Position numbers and translations under genes: made by a program
Part shown: piece by piece, positions 56,884 to 64,000 of the stretch
How positions within the stretch are numbered: position 1 is the first letter of the stretch
How the letters are laid out: each line of letters begins with the position of its first letter
The notes under the pieces: model-generated
The model's database searches: none
What the model was told of the DNA's origin: nothing
The model's input: only the letters and a program-made list of their open reading frames with translations
Source of the DNA: Diaphorobacter aerolatus
GTDB taxonomy: Bacteria > Pseudomonadota > Gammaproteobacteria > Burkholderiales > Burkholderiaceae_C
Direction: 5' to 3'
NCBI RefSeq assembly: GCF_014489535.1
Contig: NZ_CP060783.1
Location: 4,884,190-4,948,189 of the forward strand
DNA length: 64,000 bases

Positions 56884-57857
56884 ACTCTCCCGTTTTTCAG
56901 CCTCCACAACTTCCTCCCGGCCTGCAGCTCACCGCGCAGATGCGCAATGTGATCGAACGCATGGCCCGCGCCAACCACGCACCGATGCACACGCTCTCGC
57001 CCGCCGAGGCGCGTGCGTTCTATGAAATGGGATCGGGCGTGCTTGAAGTGCCCAAAGCGGTGCTGCCGCGTGTCGAGGATTTCACGATCCGCGCGCGTGA
57101 TGGCTACGCGATTCCCGCGCGGCTGTATGCGCCTTCGCTCGACGAAAAGAGCCTGCCGCTGCTGCTCTACACCCATGGCGGTGGCTTCACCATCGGCAGC
57201 ATCAGGACGCACGACACGCTGTGCCGCGAACTGGCGCGTCTGGCGAACTGCATGGTGGTGTCGATTGACTACCGGCTCTCGCCTGAACATCGGTTTCCGG
57301 TTGCAACCCATGACGCCTGGGACGCGCTGCAATGGCTGGCCGTGCACGCCGCGGAGCTCGGCGCAGACGCGAGGCGGCTGGCCGTTGGCGGCGACAGCGC
57401 GGGCGGCACGCTTGCCGCCGTGAACGCCATTCAGGCACGCCATGCGGGTATCGCGCTTTCGCTTCAGCTTCTGTTCTACCCGGGAACCACCGCGCATCAG
57501 GACACCGAGTCGCACAAAACCTTCGCGCACGGGCTCGTGCTCGAAGAAGATGCCGTGAGCTGGTATTTCGACAACTACATCCCGAACAAAAAGGATCGCG
57601 AGGACTGGCGCTTTGCGCCGCTGCTTGCGCCCGATGTCGATGACATCGCACCCGCGTGGATCGGGTTGGCCGAGCTTGATCCGCTGGTGGATGAAGGCAT
57701 TGCCTACGCGGACAAGCTGCGCCTTGCAGGTGTTCAGGTCAGCCTTGAAATCTACCGCGGCGTCACCCACGAATTCATCAAGATGGGCCGGGCCCTGCCC
57801 GAAGCCCGACAGGCCCATGCCGATGCCGCACGCGCCTTGCGCGAGGCCTTTGCATGA
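56880..57857 (+). CDS. Alpha/beta hydrolase of the hormone-sensitive-lipase type
   Basis: A 325-residue esterase. The oxyanion motif HGGGFTIGS, the nucleophile Ser in GGDSAGGT, Asp in AELDPLVDE and His in GVTHEFIKM are all present. The start is TTG 56880, overlapping the previous stop. It probably hydrolyses short-chain esters and is cotranscribed with the hydratase-family gene and the fusion gene after it. Confidence 0.92.
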   Translation: MNSPVFQPPQLPPGLQLTAQMRNVIERMARANHAPMHTLSPAEARAFYEMGSGVLEVPKAVLPRVEDFTIRARDGYAIPARLYAPSLDEKSLPLLLYTHGGGFTIGSIRTHDTLCRELARLANCMVVSIDYRLSPEHRFPVATHDAWDALQWLAVHAAELGADARRLAVGGDSAGGTLAAVNAIQARHAGIALSLQLLFYPGTTAHQDTESHKTFAHGLVLEEDAVSWYFDNYIPNKKDREDWRFAPLLAPDVDDIAPAWIGLAELDPLVDEGIAYADKLRLAGVQVSLEIYRGVTHEFIKMGRALPEARQAHADAARALREAFA

Positions 57858-57888
57858 TCCTGAAATCCCCAAACAAATAGTCAAATCA

Positions 57889-58749
57889 ATGAAACGACAG
57901 GACTTTCGTTGCGTACACCGTTTGCGCGTGCGCTGGGCCGAAGTGGACGTTCAGAAGATCGTCTTCAACGCGCATTACCTCACCTATGCCGACATCGGCA
58001 TGGCGGAGTACTGGCGAGGGCTGGCCATGCCTTACGAGGCCACGATGCAGAAACTGCACGGCGACATCTATCTTAAGAAGGCCACGGTCGAATACCACGC
58101 CTCCGCGCGCATGGACGACCTGCTGGACATCGGCATGCGCTGCGCGCGCGTGGGCAATTCCTCGCTCGGCTTCGAATGCGGCATTTTTGCGGGTGACCGG
58201 CTGCTGGCCAGCGTTGCGCTGGTCTATGTCTATGCAGACCCGGTTTCGCAGTCGTCACGTCCGGTTCCGCAACTGCTGCGCGAAGCCATTGAACAGTTCG
58301 AGGCCGGGCATGAGATGGTCACGCTGAAGCTCGGCGATTGGGCCACGCTCGGCCAGAACGCCAGCGAGGTGCGCAAGGCGGTATTCATCGAGGAGCAGGG
58401 CATCTCGCCGGAAATCGAACTCGATGAGCTGGATGCGACCGCTGTGCATGCGGTGGCGTTCAACCGCCTCGACATGCCCGTGGCCACGGGCCGACTTCTG
58501 CAGGATGCGCCCGGGGAAGCGCGCATCGGCCGCATGGCGGTGGCGCGCGTGCTGCGCGGTCAGCGCTGGGGACGCGCGATTCTCGATGCCCTGGTCGAGG
58601 AGTCACGCAGGCGCGGTGATGCCAGGGTGATTCTGCATGCGCAGTGCAGCGCCGAAGGCTTCTACCAGCGCGCGAATTTCGTGGCGGTGGGCGAGCCCTA
58701 CGAAGAAGCCGGCATCGCCCACATCACCATGCAGAAGATGTTGGGCTGA
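57889..58749 (+). CDS. Fusion of hotdog thioesterase and GNAT acetyltransferase
   Basis: The N-terminal 135 residues form a YbgC/4-hydroxybenzoyl-CoA-type thioesterase (RLRVRWAEVDVQKIVFNAHY, with the catalytic Asp in AEVD). The C-terminal 150 residues form an ElaA-like GNAT domain (EVRKAVFIEEQGISPEIELD, then IGRMAVARVLRGQRWG, the acetyl-CoA loop). ATG 57889 is in a poor ribosome-site context. The domains are in one continuous frame. Confidence 0.9.
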   Translation: MKRQDFRCVHRLRVRWAEVDVQKIVFNAHYLTYADIGMAEYWRGLAMPYEATMQKLHGDIYLKKATVEYHASARMDDLLDIGMRCARVGNSSLGFECGIFAGDRLLASVALVYVYADPVSQSSRPVPQLLREAIEQFEAGHEMVTLKLGDWATLGQNASEVRKAVFIEEQGISPEIELDELDATAVHAVAFNRLDMPVATGRLLQDAPGEARIGRMAVARVLRGQRWGRAILDALVEESRRRGDARVILHAQCSAEGFYQRANFVAVGEPYEEAGIAHITMQKMLG

Positions 58750-58756
58750 CGGGGCC

Positions 58757-59676
58757 TCAGATGTCCGCGAGCAGCGCGTAGGGCAGGGGCTTCAGTTGCA
58801 GCAGCGGGCCGCCGGTCGAGCCTGCATGGAGCGCCTCGTCGGCCGCTGCGATCTGCAGGGATACGAGCGCATCGACGCCGCCATCTGGCGATGCGGCCGC
58901 CTGCACCACGGTGCCGACCGGTTGCTCGGCGTCGTGGGCGTTGAACACCTCGGTGCCCACGGCCAGTATCTGCGCGTCCACATGCGCGAGATAGGTACGG
59001 CGCTTGAGCGTGCCCCGGAACTGGCTGCGCGCGACGACCTCCTGTCCGGGGTAGCAGCCCTTCTTGAAATTCACGCCGCCGATGGATTCGTAGTTGACCA
59101 TCTGCGGCACAAACGCTTCGTAGATGGGCAGCGTGAGGGTGGCGACGCCGCTGCGCACCTCGCCCAGTTGCCAGAGTGATTCGGAAAGCGCTTCGCCCTC
59201 GGGCGCTGGCGTTGCCGCAGGCGCGACCCACAGCGCGCGGGGCTGGCCGTCTGCCGGGTAGAGCTGCACGACGCTGGCATCGCCCCGCGTCGCGACGCTC
59301 CAGGGCGCCACGCCAGAAGGTGCGGCGCGGCCCGCGAGACCACGCATCGCGAAATCGGCAGTCGCGTCCGAGAGCCTGGCCTTGGAGCGCAGCACGAACA
59401 TCGACAGGCGCTTGAGCGTCTGCGCGAGCAGGTCACGCGAGCAGATCAGCAGGATTTCATCGGACGAGCGCTTGATGCCGATGAAGCTCGCCTGCATGCG
59501 ACCCTTGGCATTCAGGAATGCCGCCAGACGCGCCTCGTCAGGCTTTTGCAGCGCGAAGTCCTGGCTGAGCTGTCCGTGAAGGAAACTGGCGGCATCCTCG
59601 CCCTGCACGCGAATCACGCCGAGATGTTGTAGTGGCGGGGTAACGCCGTCGAGGGCACTGACGCTGTGTGGTTCAT
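58757..59676 (-). CDS. ygfZ: YgfZ/GcvT-like folate-binding protein
   Basis: A folate-dependent iron-sulfur repair protein. The hallmark KGCYPGQEVVARSQFRG is present, as is VNYESIGGVNFKKG. The continuous frame starts at 59617, but the expected N-terminus (VSALDGVTPPLQHLGVIRVQ) extends upstream. With one base added near 59660 it reaches the ATG at 59674-59676. Adjacent and divergent to mltG, as in many Burkholderiales. Confidence 0.88.
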
Positions 59677-59685
59677 GGGTGAATT

Positions 59686-60744
59686 ATGATGCGCCGTTCC
59701 ATTCATATGCTTGGTAGGGTTGTGCGTCGATTTCTGATTTTTCTGGTGCTGCTGGCGCTGGCTGCGGCCGGGGCCGCTTATTGGTGGTTGCATGCGCCGC
59801 TCACGCTGCACGCGGGTGGTACGGACGGGCTGCCGCTGGAATTGGAGATCGAGCCCGGCACCACGCCGCGTGGCGTGGCTGCGGCGGCGGTGAAGGCCGG
59901 TGTGCAGACCGATGCGCGGCTGCTGTATTACTGGTTTCGCCTCTCGGGACAGGACCGGCAGATCAAGGCCGGCAATTACGAGATCCCCACCGGCACGACG
60001 CCCTACCAACTGCTGGAGAAGCTCGCGCGTGGAGAATCCACGTTGCGCGCCGTGACCGTGGTCGAGGGCTGGACGGTCAAGCAGATGCGCGCGGCGCTCG
60101 CCAAGGCCGATTCGCTCAAGCAGGACACGGCGGCGCTCTCGAACGAAGAACTGATGAGGCAACTGGGCCGCGAGGGCGTGGCCGCCGAAGGGCGCTTCTT
60201 TCCCGATACCTATGCCTATGCCAAGGGCAGCAGCGACATGGACTTGCTCAAGCGCGCCATGCATGCGATGGATCGCCGGCTCGAAGCCGCGTGGTCGCAG
60301 CGCGAGGCCGATACGCCGCTCAAATCGGCCGATCAGGCGTTGATTCTGGCAAGCATCGTCGAGAAGGAAACCGGCAGCGCGAGCGACCGCGGCGAGATTG
60401 CGGGCGTATTCACGAATCGGCTGCGCAGCGGCATGCTGCTGCAGACCGATCCAACGGTGATCTACGGCATGGGCGAGAAATTCGACGGCAACCTGCGCAA
60501 GCGCGATCTCCAGACCGACACGCCCTGGAACACCTACACGCGAGCGGGCCTGCCGCCCACGCCGATTGCGCTGCCCGGCAAGGCCGCGCTGCTGGCGGCC
60601 GTGCAGCCAGCGAATACCAAGGCGCTGTATTTTGTGTCCAAGGGCGATGGCTCCAGCCATTTCAGCGCCACGCTGGACGAGCACAATCGCGCGGTGAATC
60701 GCTACCAGCGTGGCCAGCGCTCCGCCAAGGGCGAGCCAGAGTAG
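59686..60744 (+). CDS. mltG: Endolytic murein transglycosylase MltG
   Basis: A 352-residue inner-membrane protein that cleaves nascent glycan strands. The N-terminal anchor is FLIFLVLLALAAAGAAYWWL. The catalytic Glu is in ILASIVEKETGSASDRGEIA and the fold motif is LLQTDPTVIYGMG. YTRAGLPPTPIALPG follows. It is just upstream of tmk, a widespread gene order. Confidence 0.95.
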   Translation: MMRRSIHMLGRVVRRFLIFLVLLALAAAGAAYWWLHAPLTLHAGGTDGLPLELEIEPGTTPRGVAAAAVKAGVQTDARLLYYWFRLSGQDRQIKAGNYEIPTGTTPYQLLEKLARGESTLRAVTVVEGWTVKQMRAALAKADSLKQDTAALSNEELMRQLGREGVAAEGRFFPDTYAYAKGSSDMDLLKRAMHAMDRRLEAAWSQREADTPLKSADQALILASIVEKETGSASDRGEIAGVFTNRLRSGMLLQTDPTVIYGMGEKFDGNLRKRDLQTDTPWNTYTRAGLPPTPIALPGKAALLAAVQPANTKALYFVSKGDGSSHFSATLDEHNRAVNRYQRGQRSAKGEPE

Positions 60745-60767
60745 GCGCGGCCTTGGCGACGGTCTGA

Positions 60768-61459
60768 ATGACGGATGATCTGAACAAGAACGACAACGCA
60801 ATGAACCCAGGATTGTTTGTCTCGTTTGAAGGCATCGATGGCGCGGGCAAGTCCTCGCACATCGAGGCACTCGCACAGGCGTTTCGCGATGCGGGTCGCA
60901 GAGTCACGCTCACGCGCGAACCCGGCGGCACGCCACTGGCCGAGAAGCTGCGCGCGCTGTTGCTGCATGAGGGCATGGACGCGCTGACCGAGGCGCTGCT
61001 GGCGTTTGCCGGGCGTCGCGATCATCTGCGCTGCGTCATCGAGCCCGCGCTGGCGCGTGGCGAGGTGGTGCTCTGTGATCGTTTTACCGACGCGACCTTT
61101 GCCTACCAGGGGCCGGGCGCGGCTTTGATCTGCGGGTGCTTTCGTATCTCGAACAACTGGTGCAGACGGGCCTAGCCCAAGACCAGGCGCGGCTGCGCAA
61201 TCCCGACGTGACGATCTGGTTCGATGTGCCGCCCAAGGTGGCCGCCGAGCGCCTCGCGGCGGCGCGCGCGCCCGACCGCTTCGAGGCCCAGCCCGAGGCG
61301 TTTTTCGAGCGCGTGGCGCAAGGCTATGCGGATCGCGCGGCGGGCGATCCCGAACGCTTTGTGCGCATCGACTCGTCGGTTGACCGCGACAGCGTCGCCG
61401 GACAGGTCATGTCGGCCATGGTTGCGCGCGGATTGTTGAAAATGGAGAACCATCGATGA
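60768..61459 (+). CDS. tmk: Thymidylate kinase (frameshifted)
   Basis: An essential kinase that makes dTDP. The P-loop is FEGIDGAGKSSHIEAL, followed by TLTREPGGTPLAEKLR, EVVLCDRFTDATFAYQG and, in another frame, FDLRVLSYLEQLVQTGL and DPERFVRIDSS. One G added to CAGGGGCCGGG at about 61110 joins them to a protein of about 230 residues. The start is ATG 60768 or 60801. Because tmk is essential, this break is very probably not real. Confidence 0.9.
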
Positions 61460-62470
61460 GCGAAAACGCCTCGGCGCATCCGGTGGCACCATGGATTGCG
61501 AGCCAGCGTGACGCCTTGCTCGCCCAGCGCGGCCACGCCTGGCTGCTGCAGGGCCGTCGGGCCTGGGCAGTTCACTCTGGCGCTCGAGATGGTGCGCGCG
61601 TGGCTGTGCGATGCGCCGACCACGCACGGTGCCTGCGGCCAATGCCAGAGTTGCCACGGCATCGACGTGCATGTGCATGCCGACCTGTGCGTGCTGATGC
61701 CCGAGACGCAAATGATGGCGCTCGGCTGGCCGCTACCCGAAAAGGCACAAGGCGAGATCGACGACAAGAAGCGCAAGCCGAGCCGCGAAATCCGCGTCGA
61801 AGCGATGCGCGATGCGGTCGAGTTCTCGCAGCGCACGTCGGCGCGCGGGCGCGGCAAGGCCGTGCTGGTCTATCCGGCCGAGCAGATGAACCACGTGACC
61901 GCCAATGCGCTGCTCAAGACGCTGGAGGAGCCGCCCGGAGACGTGCGCTTCGTGCTGGCGACCGAGGCCGCGCACGAGTTGCTGCCCACGATCCGCAGCC
62001 GCTGCATGGGCCACACCATGCAATGGCCGGAACAGGCGCAGATGATTGCGTGGCTGCAATCGGAGGGCATTGCGGCGGACACCGCGCAGTCGCTGCTGCG
62101 TGCGAGCGGTGGACGTCCCGAGGACGCGCTGGCGCTCGCGCGATCGGGCCGCAGTCCGCAGGCTTGGAGCCTGTTCCCGAAGGCGGTGGCGCGGGGCGAT
62201 GTCTCGGCGCTGACCGACTGGAGCCCGCCTCAGGCCATCGAGGCGCTGCAAAAGCTCTGTCACGATCTGATGTCGGTGCAGGCCGGTGCCGCGCCGCGCT
62301 ATTTCGCGCAGGCCGATCTGCCTAAGGTGCCGTCATCGATGCTGCCCTTGACGCGTTGGGCGAAGGCACTTTCCCAACAGGCGCGCACGGCGGAGCATCC
62401 CTTCAACGCCGGGCTGATGCTGGAAGCACTTGTCGCGCAGGCAAAAAACGCCCTAAACTCCAGAATCTGA
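61456..62470 (+). CDS. holB: DNA polymerase III delta-prime subunit (two base losses)
   Basis: A clamp-loader subunit of about 338 residues. The degenerate P-loop GPSGLGQFTLALE is reconstructed by adding one C at about 61551 and one at about 61569 (GGGCCG and GGGCAG). The zinc module Cys residues are in CGQCQSCHG. Conserved NHVTANALLKTLEEPPGDVR and LPTIRSRC follow. It overlaps the tmk stop by 4 bases. Confidence 0.9.
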
Positions 62471-62491
62471 ACAAGGCGTTACCCATCCGAC

Positions 62492-62850
62492 ATGAGCACT
62501 CCAACCCCCGCCGCCCGCCCCAGCGTGATGCAACTGGCCATCAAGGAAAAGGCCGCGCTCTACGCCGCATTCATTCCGTTCTTCGAGGATGGCGGCGTGT
62601 TCGTTCCCACGGCAAAGGACTACCGGCTGGGGATGACGTCTACGTGCTGCTGACGTTGCCTGACGATACACAGCGTTATCCCGTTGCGGGTAAAGTGGCT
62701 TGGGTCACCCCGGCGCGCGCTTCCGGCAACCGCACGCAGGGCATTGGCATCCAGTTTCCAAAAGACGACAAATCCCGTCAGTTGCGCACCCGCATCGAGG
62801 AAATTTTGGGTACCAGCCTGAGTTCCGAGCGTTCGACACAGACCATCTGA
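62492..62850 (+). CDS. PilZ-domain protein (frameshifted)
   Basis: A protein of about 119 residues in the position of the PilZ gene downstream of holB in Pseudomonas and Burkholderiales (type IV pilus biogenesis). FEDGGVFVPTAKDYRLGDDV, VAGKVAWVTPARASGNRTQG and IGIQFPKDDKS are the PilZ-like parts. The frame is broken at CTGGGGATG near 62617; one more G repairs it. It lacks the RxxxR c-di-GMP motif near its N-terminus. Confidence 0.8.
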
Positions 62851-62933
62851 ACATTGTTTGCACTGTGCGCCGCATGCTGTGGCGCGCCCGAGCCGGCAGC
62901 CACTTTGCCGGCTTTTTGTTTTTTTGAAGCGAT

Positions 62934-63745
62934 ATGTTTACCGACTCCCACTGCCATCTCAATTTTCCGGAGCTGCTTGAGCAAATCACGCCGATCCGCG
63001 CCGCCATGGCCGAGGCGCAGGTGGACCGCGCGCTGTGCATCTGCACCACGATGGAAGAGTTCGAAGGGGTCCATCGCCTGGCGACCACCTACGACAATTT
63101 CTGGCCACGGTGGGCGTGCACCCCGACACCGAAGGACTCACCGAGCCGAGCCTGCAGGATCTGCTGGATCGCGCCGCGCTGCCGCGCGTGATCGCCATCG
63201 GCGAGACGGGGCTCGACTACTACGGCATGGAAGATCGCAAGGGTGGCCGCACCATCGCCGATCTCGAATGGCAGCGCGAGCGCTTTCGCACGCACATCCG
63301 CGCGGCGCGGGCCTGCCGCAAGCCGCTGGTGATTCACACGCGCAGCGCGTCCGAGGATACGCTGGGCATCCTGCGCGAAGAGGGCGAGGACGGTCCGGGC
63401 AATCAGGCGGGCGGCGTGTTCCACTGCTTTACCGAAACCGCCGAAGTGGCGCGTGCGGCGCTCGACCTGGGCTACTACATCTCGTTTTCGGGCATCGTCA
63501 CGTTCAAGAGCGCGCAGGATCTGCGCGACGTCGCCGCCTTCGTGCCCCTGGACCGCCTGCTGATCGAGACCGACAGCCCGTATCTCGCCCCCGTGCCCTA
63601 TCGCGGAAAGGTGAACAATCCTTCGTATGTGCCCTGGGTTGCGAGGCAACTGGCTACCGTCAAGGGACTCGACGTGCAGGATGTAGCCGAGGCCACGAGC
63701 CGCAACTTTGATGAACTGTTTTTGAATGGGAGCAACGCAGCATGA
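62934..63745 (+). CDS. tatD: TatD-family metal-dependent deoxyribonuclease (frameshifted)
   Basis: A 3'-5' exonuclease of the amidohydrolase fold, about 270 residues. Metal ligands are in FTDSHCHLNFPEL (His-x-His), AIGETGLDYYGM (Glu), PLVIHTRSASEDTL (His), VFHCFTETAEVA (His) and LLIETDSPYLAPV (Asp). One G added to TTTCTGGCCACGG at about 63101 rejoins FWATVGVHPDTEGL. It overlaps the next ATG. Confidence 0.92.
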
Positions 63746-64000
63746 TGATCACCCGCCGACAGACCATGTTCTGGTTGACTGCTTCGTCCGTGGGACTGGT
63801 GTCCGCATGTGCGCACGCGAGCACCAACGACGATTTCTTCACCGCCATCATCCGTGACAACGCGAGCGCAGTGACTTCGCTGCTGCAGCGCGGATTCGAT
63901 CCGAACACCCTCAATCCCGATGGACAGCCCGCGCTGGTATTTGCCCTGCAAAAGGATTCTCTCAAGGCATTCGATGCGCTGCTTCAGTCGCGGAAAATCA
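63742..64000 (+). CDS. Ankyrin-repeat lipoprotein, start only
   Basis: It begins MMITRRQTMFWLTASSVGLV with the lipobox Val-Ser-Ala-Cys at about residues 20-23. The mature part (DDFFTAIIRDNASAVTSLLQ, then GFDPNTLNPDGQPALVFAL) is the first ankyrin repeat. The ATG overlaps the tatD stop. It runs off the window. Confidence 0.85.
   Translation, partial: MMITRRQTMFWLTASSVGLVSACAHASTNDDFFTAIIRDNASAVTSLLQRGFDPNTLNPDGQPALVFALQKDSLKAFDALLQSRKI

Noticed and set aside
59614..60876. A 420-codon leftward open frame opposite mltG
   Set aside because: mltG on the + strand has all expected motifs; the opposite frame is Arg/His-rich, typical of shadows. Only its last codons overlap the real ygfZ start.
60768..61459. 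tmk and holB as true pseudogenes
   Set aside because: Both are essential, and each break is repaired by adding a base in a G/C run, as elsewhere in the window.

Overview
This is a high-GC betaproteobacterial window. The housekeeping genes and their order (bolA, yciB, msrB and selO in a row; mltG, tmk, holB, a PilZ gene and tatD in a row; a short infA beside tRNA-Pro) look like the family Comamonadaceae (Comamonas, Delftia, Acidovorax and relatives). That placement is an inference from gene style, not a database match.

About the first 23 kb is mobile DNA, and it appears to be nested. The outer element (1-6.6 kb and 21.7-23.1 kb) carries PRTRC-cluster genes, an H-NS-like protein, a tyrosine recombinase, a parM/parR-like partition pair after a 1.2-kb gene-free leader, two adjacent Cas4/RecB-like half genes and an EVE-HNH restriction-type endonuclease. 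Inserted into it is an island of about 15.1 kb (about 6605-21726), flanked by a 16-bp direct repeat. It starts with a P4-type integrase preceded by clustered short repeats, then alpA, an unknown HTH protein, an IncQ-like repA/repC replicon, traK, an IncP-type oriT, traJ and trbJ/trbK/trbL. Four KorB-type operators (TTTTAGCGGCTAAAA), an antitoxin cluster and a serine resolvase follow. Its lower-GC cargo is a three-gene unit: an sce7726-type nuclease, an sce7725-type protein and a RES-domain NAD-targeting enzyme. No relaxase, coupling protein or secretion ATPase is seen, so the island looks mobilizable by a helper. The cargo unit is the best candidate for a little-described defence system.

From about 23.3 kb the window looks chromosomal: an alpha/beta hydrolase, a DUF1624-type membrane protein, PpiC-type isomerase, BolA, YciB, MsrB and SelO, then an acyl-CoA ligase followed by a livHMGF-type ABC transporter, a peroxiredoxin, an Rrf2 regulator, Psd, an HPP-CBS membrane protein, IF-1 and tRNA-Pro. 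Beside the tRNA is a small accessory patch (40.0-44.5 kb): an integrase remnant, a regulator, an MFS transporter, a truncated LysR gene abutting a BLUF photosensor gene, and two small dimeric alpha-beta barrel genes. Then come a two-gene beta-oxidation unit, an iron(III) ABC transporter, an EamA exporter, an iron-type alcohol dehydrogenase, an exported hydratase-family protein, a lipase-family hydrolase, a thioesterase-acetyltransferase fusion, ygfZ, mltG, tmk, holB, pilZ, tatD and the start of an ankyrin lipoprotein gene.

A quality warning applies to the whole window. More than twenty genes, including the essential tmk and holB, are broken by what look like single-base losses in G/C runs or GGGCC contexts. 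Almost all are restored by adding one base. I read these as sequencing or assembly errors and annotate the genes across the breaks; true pseudogenes are called only where there is other evidence.
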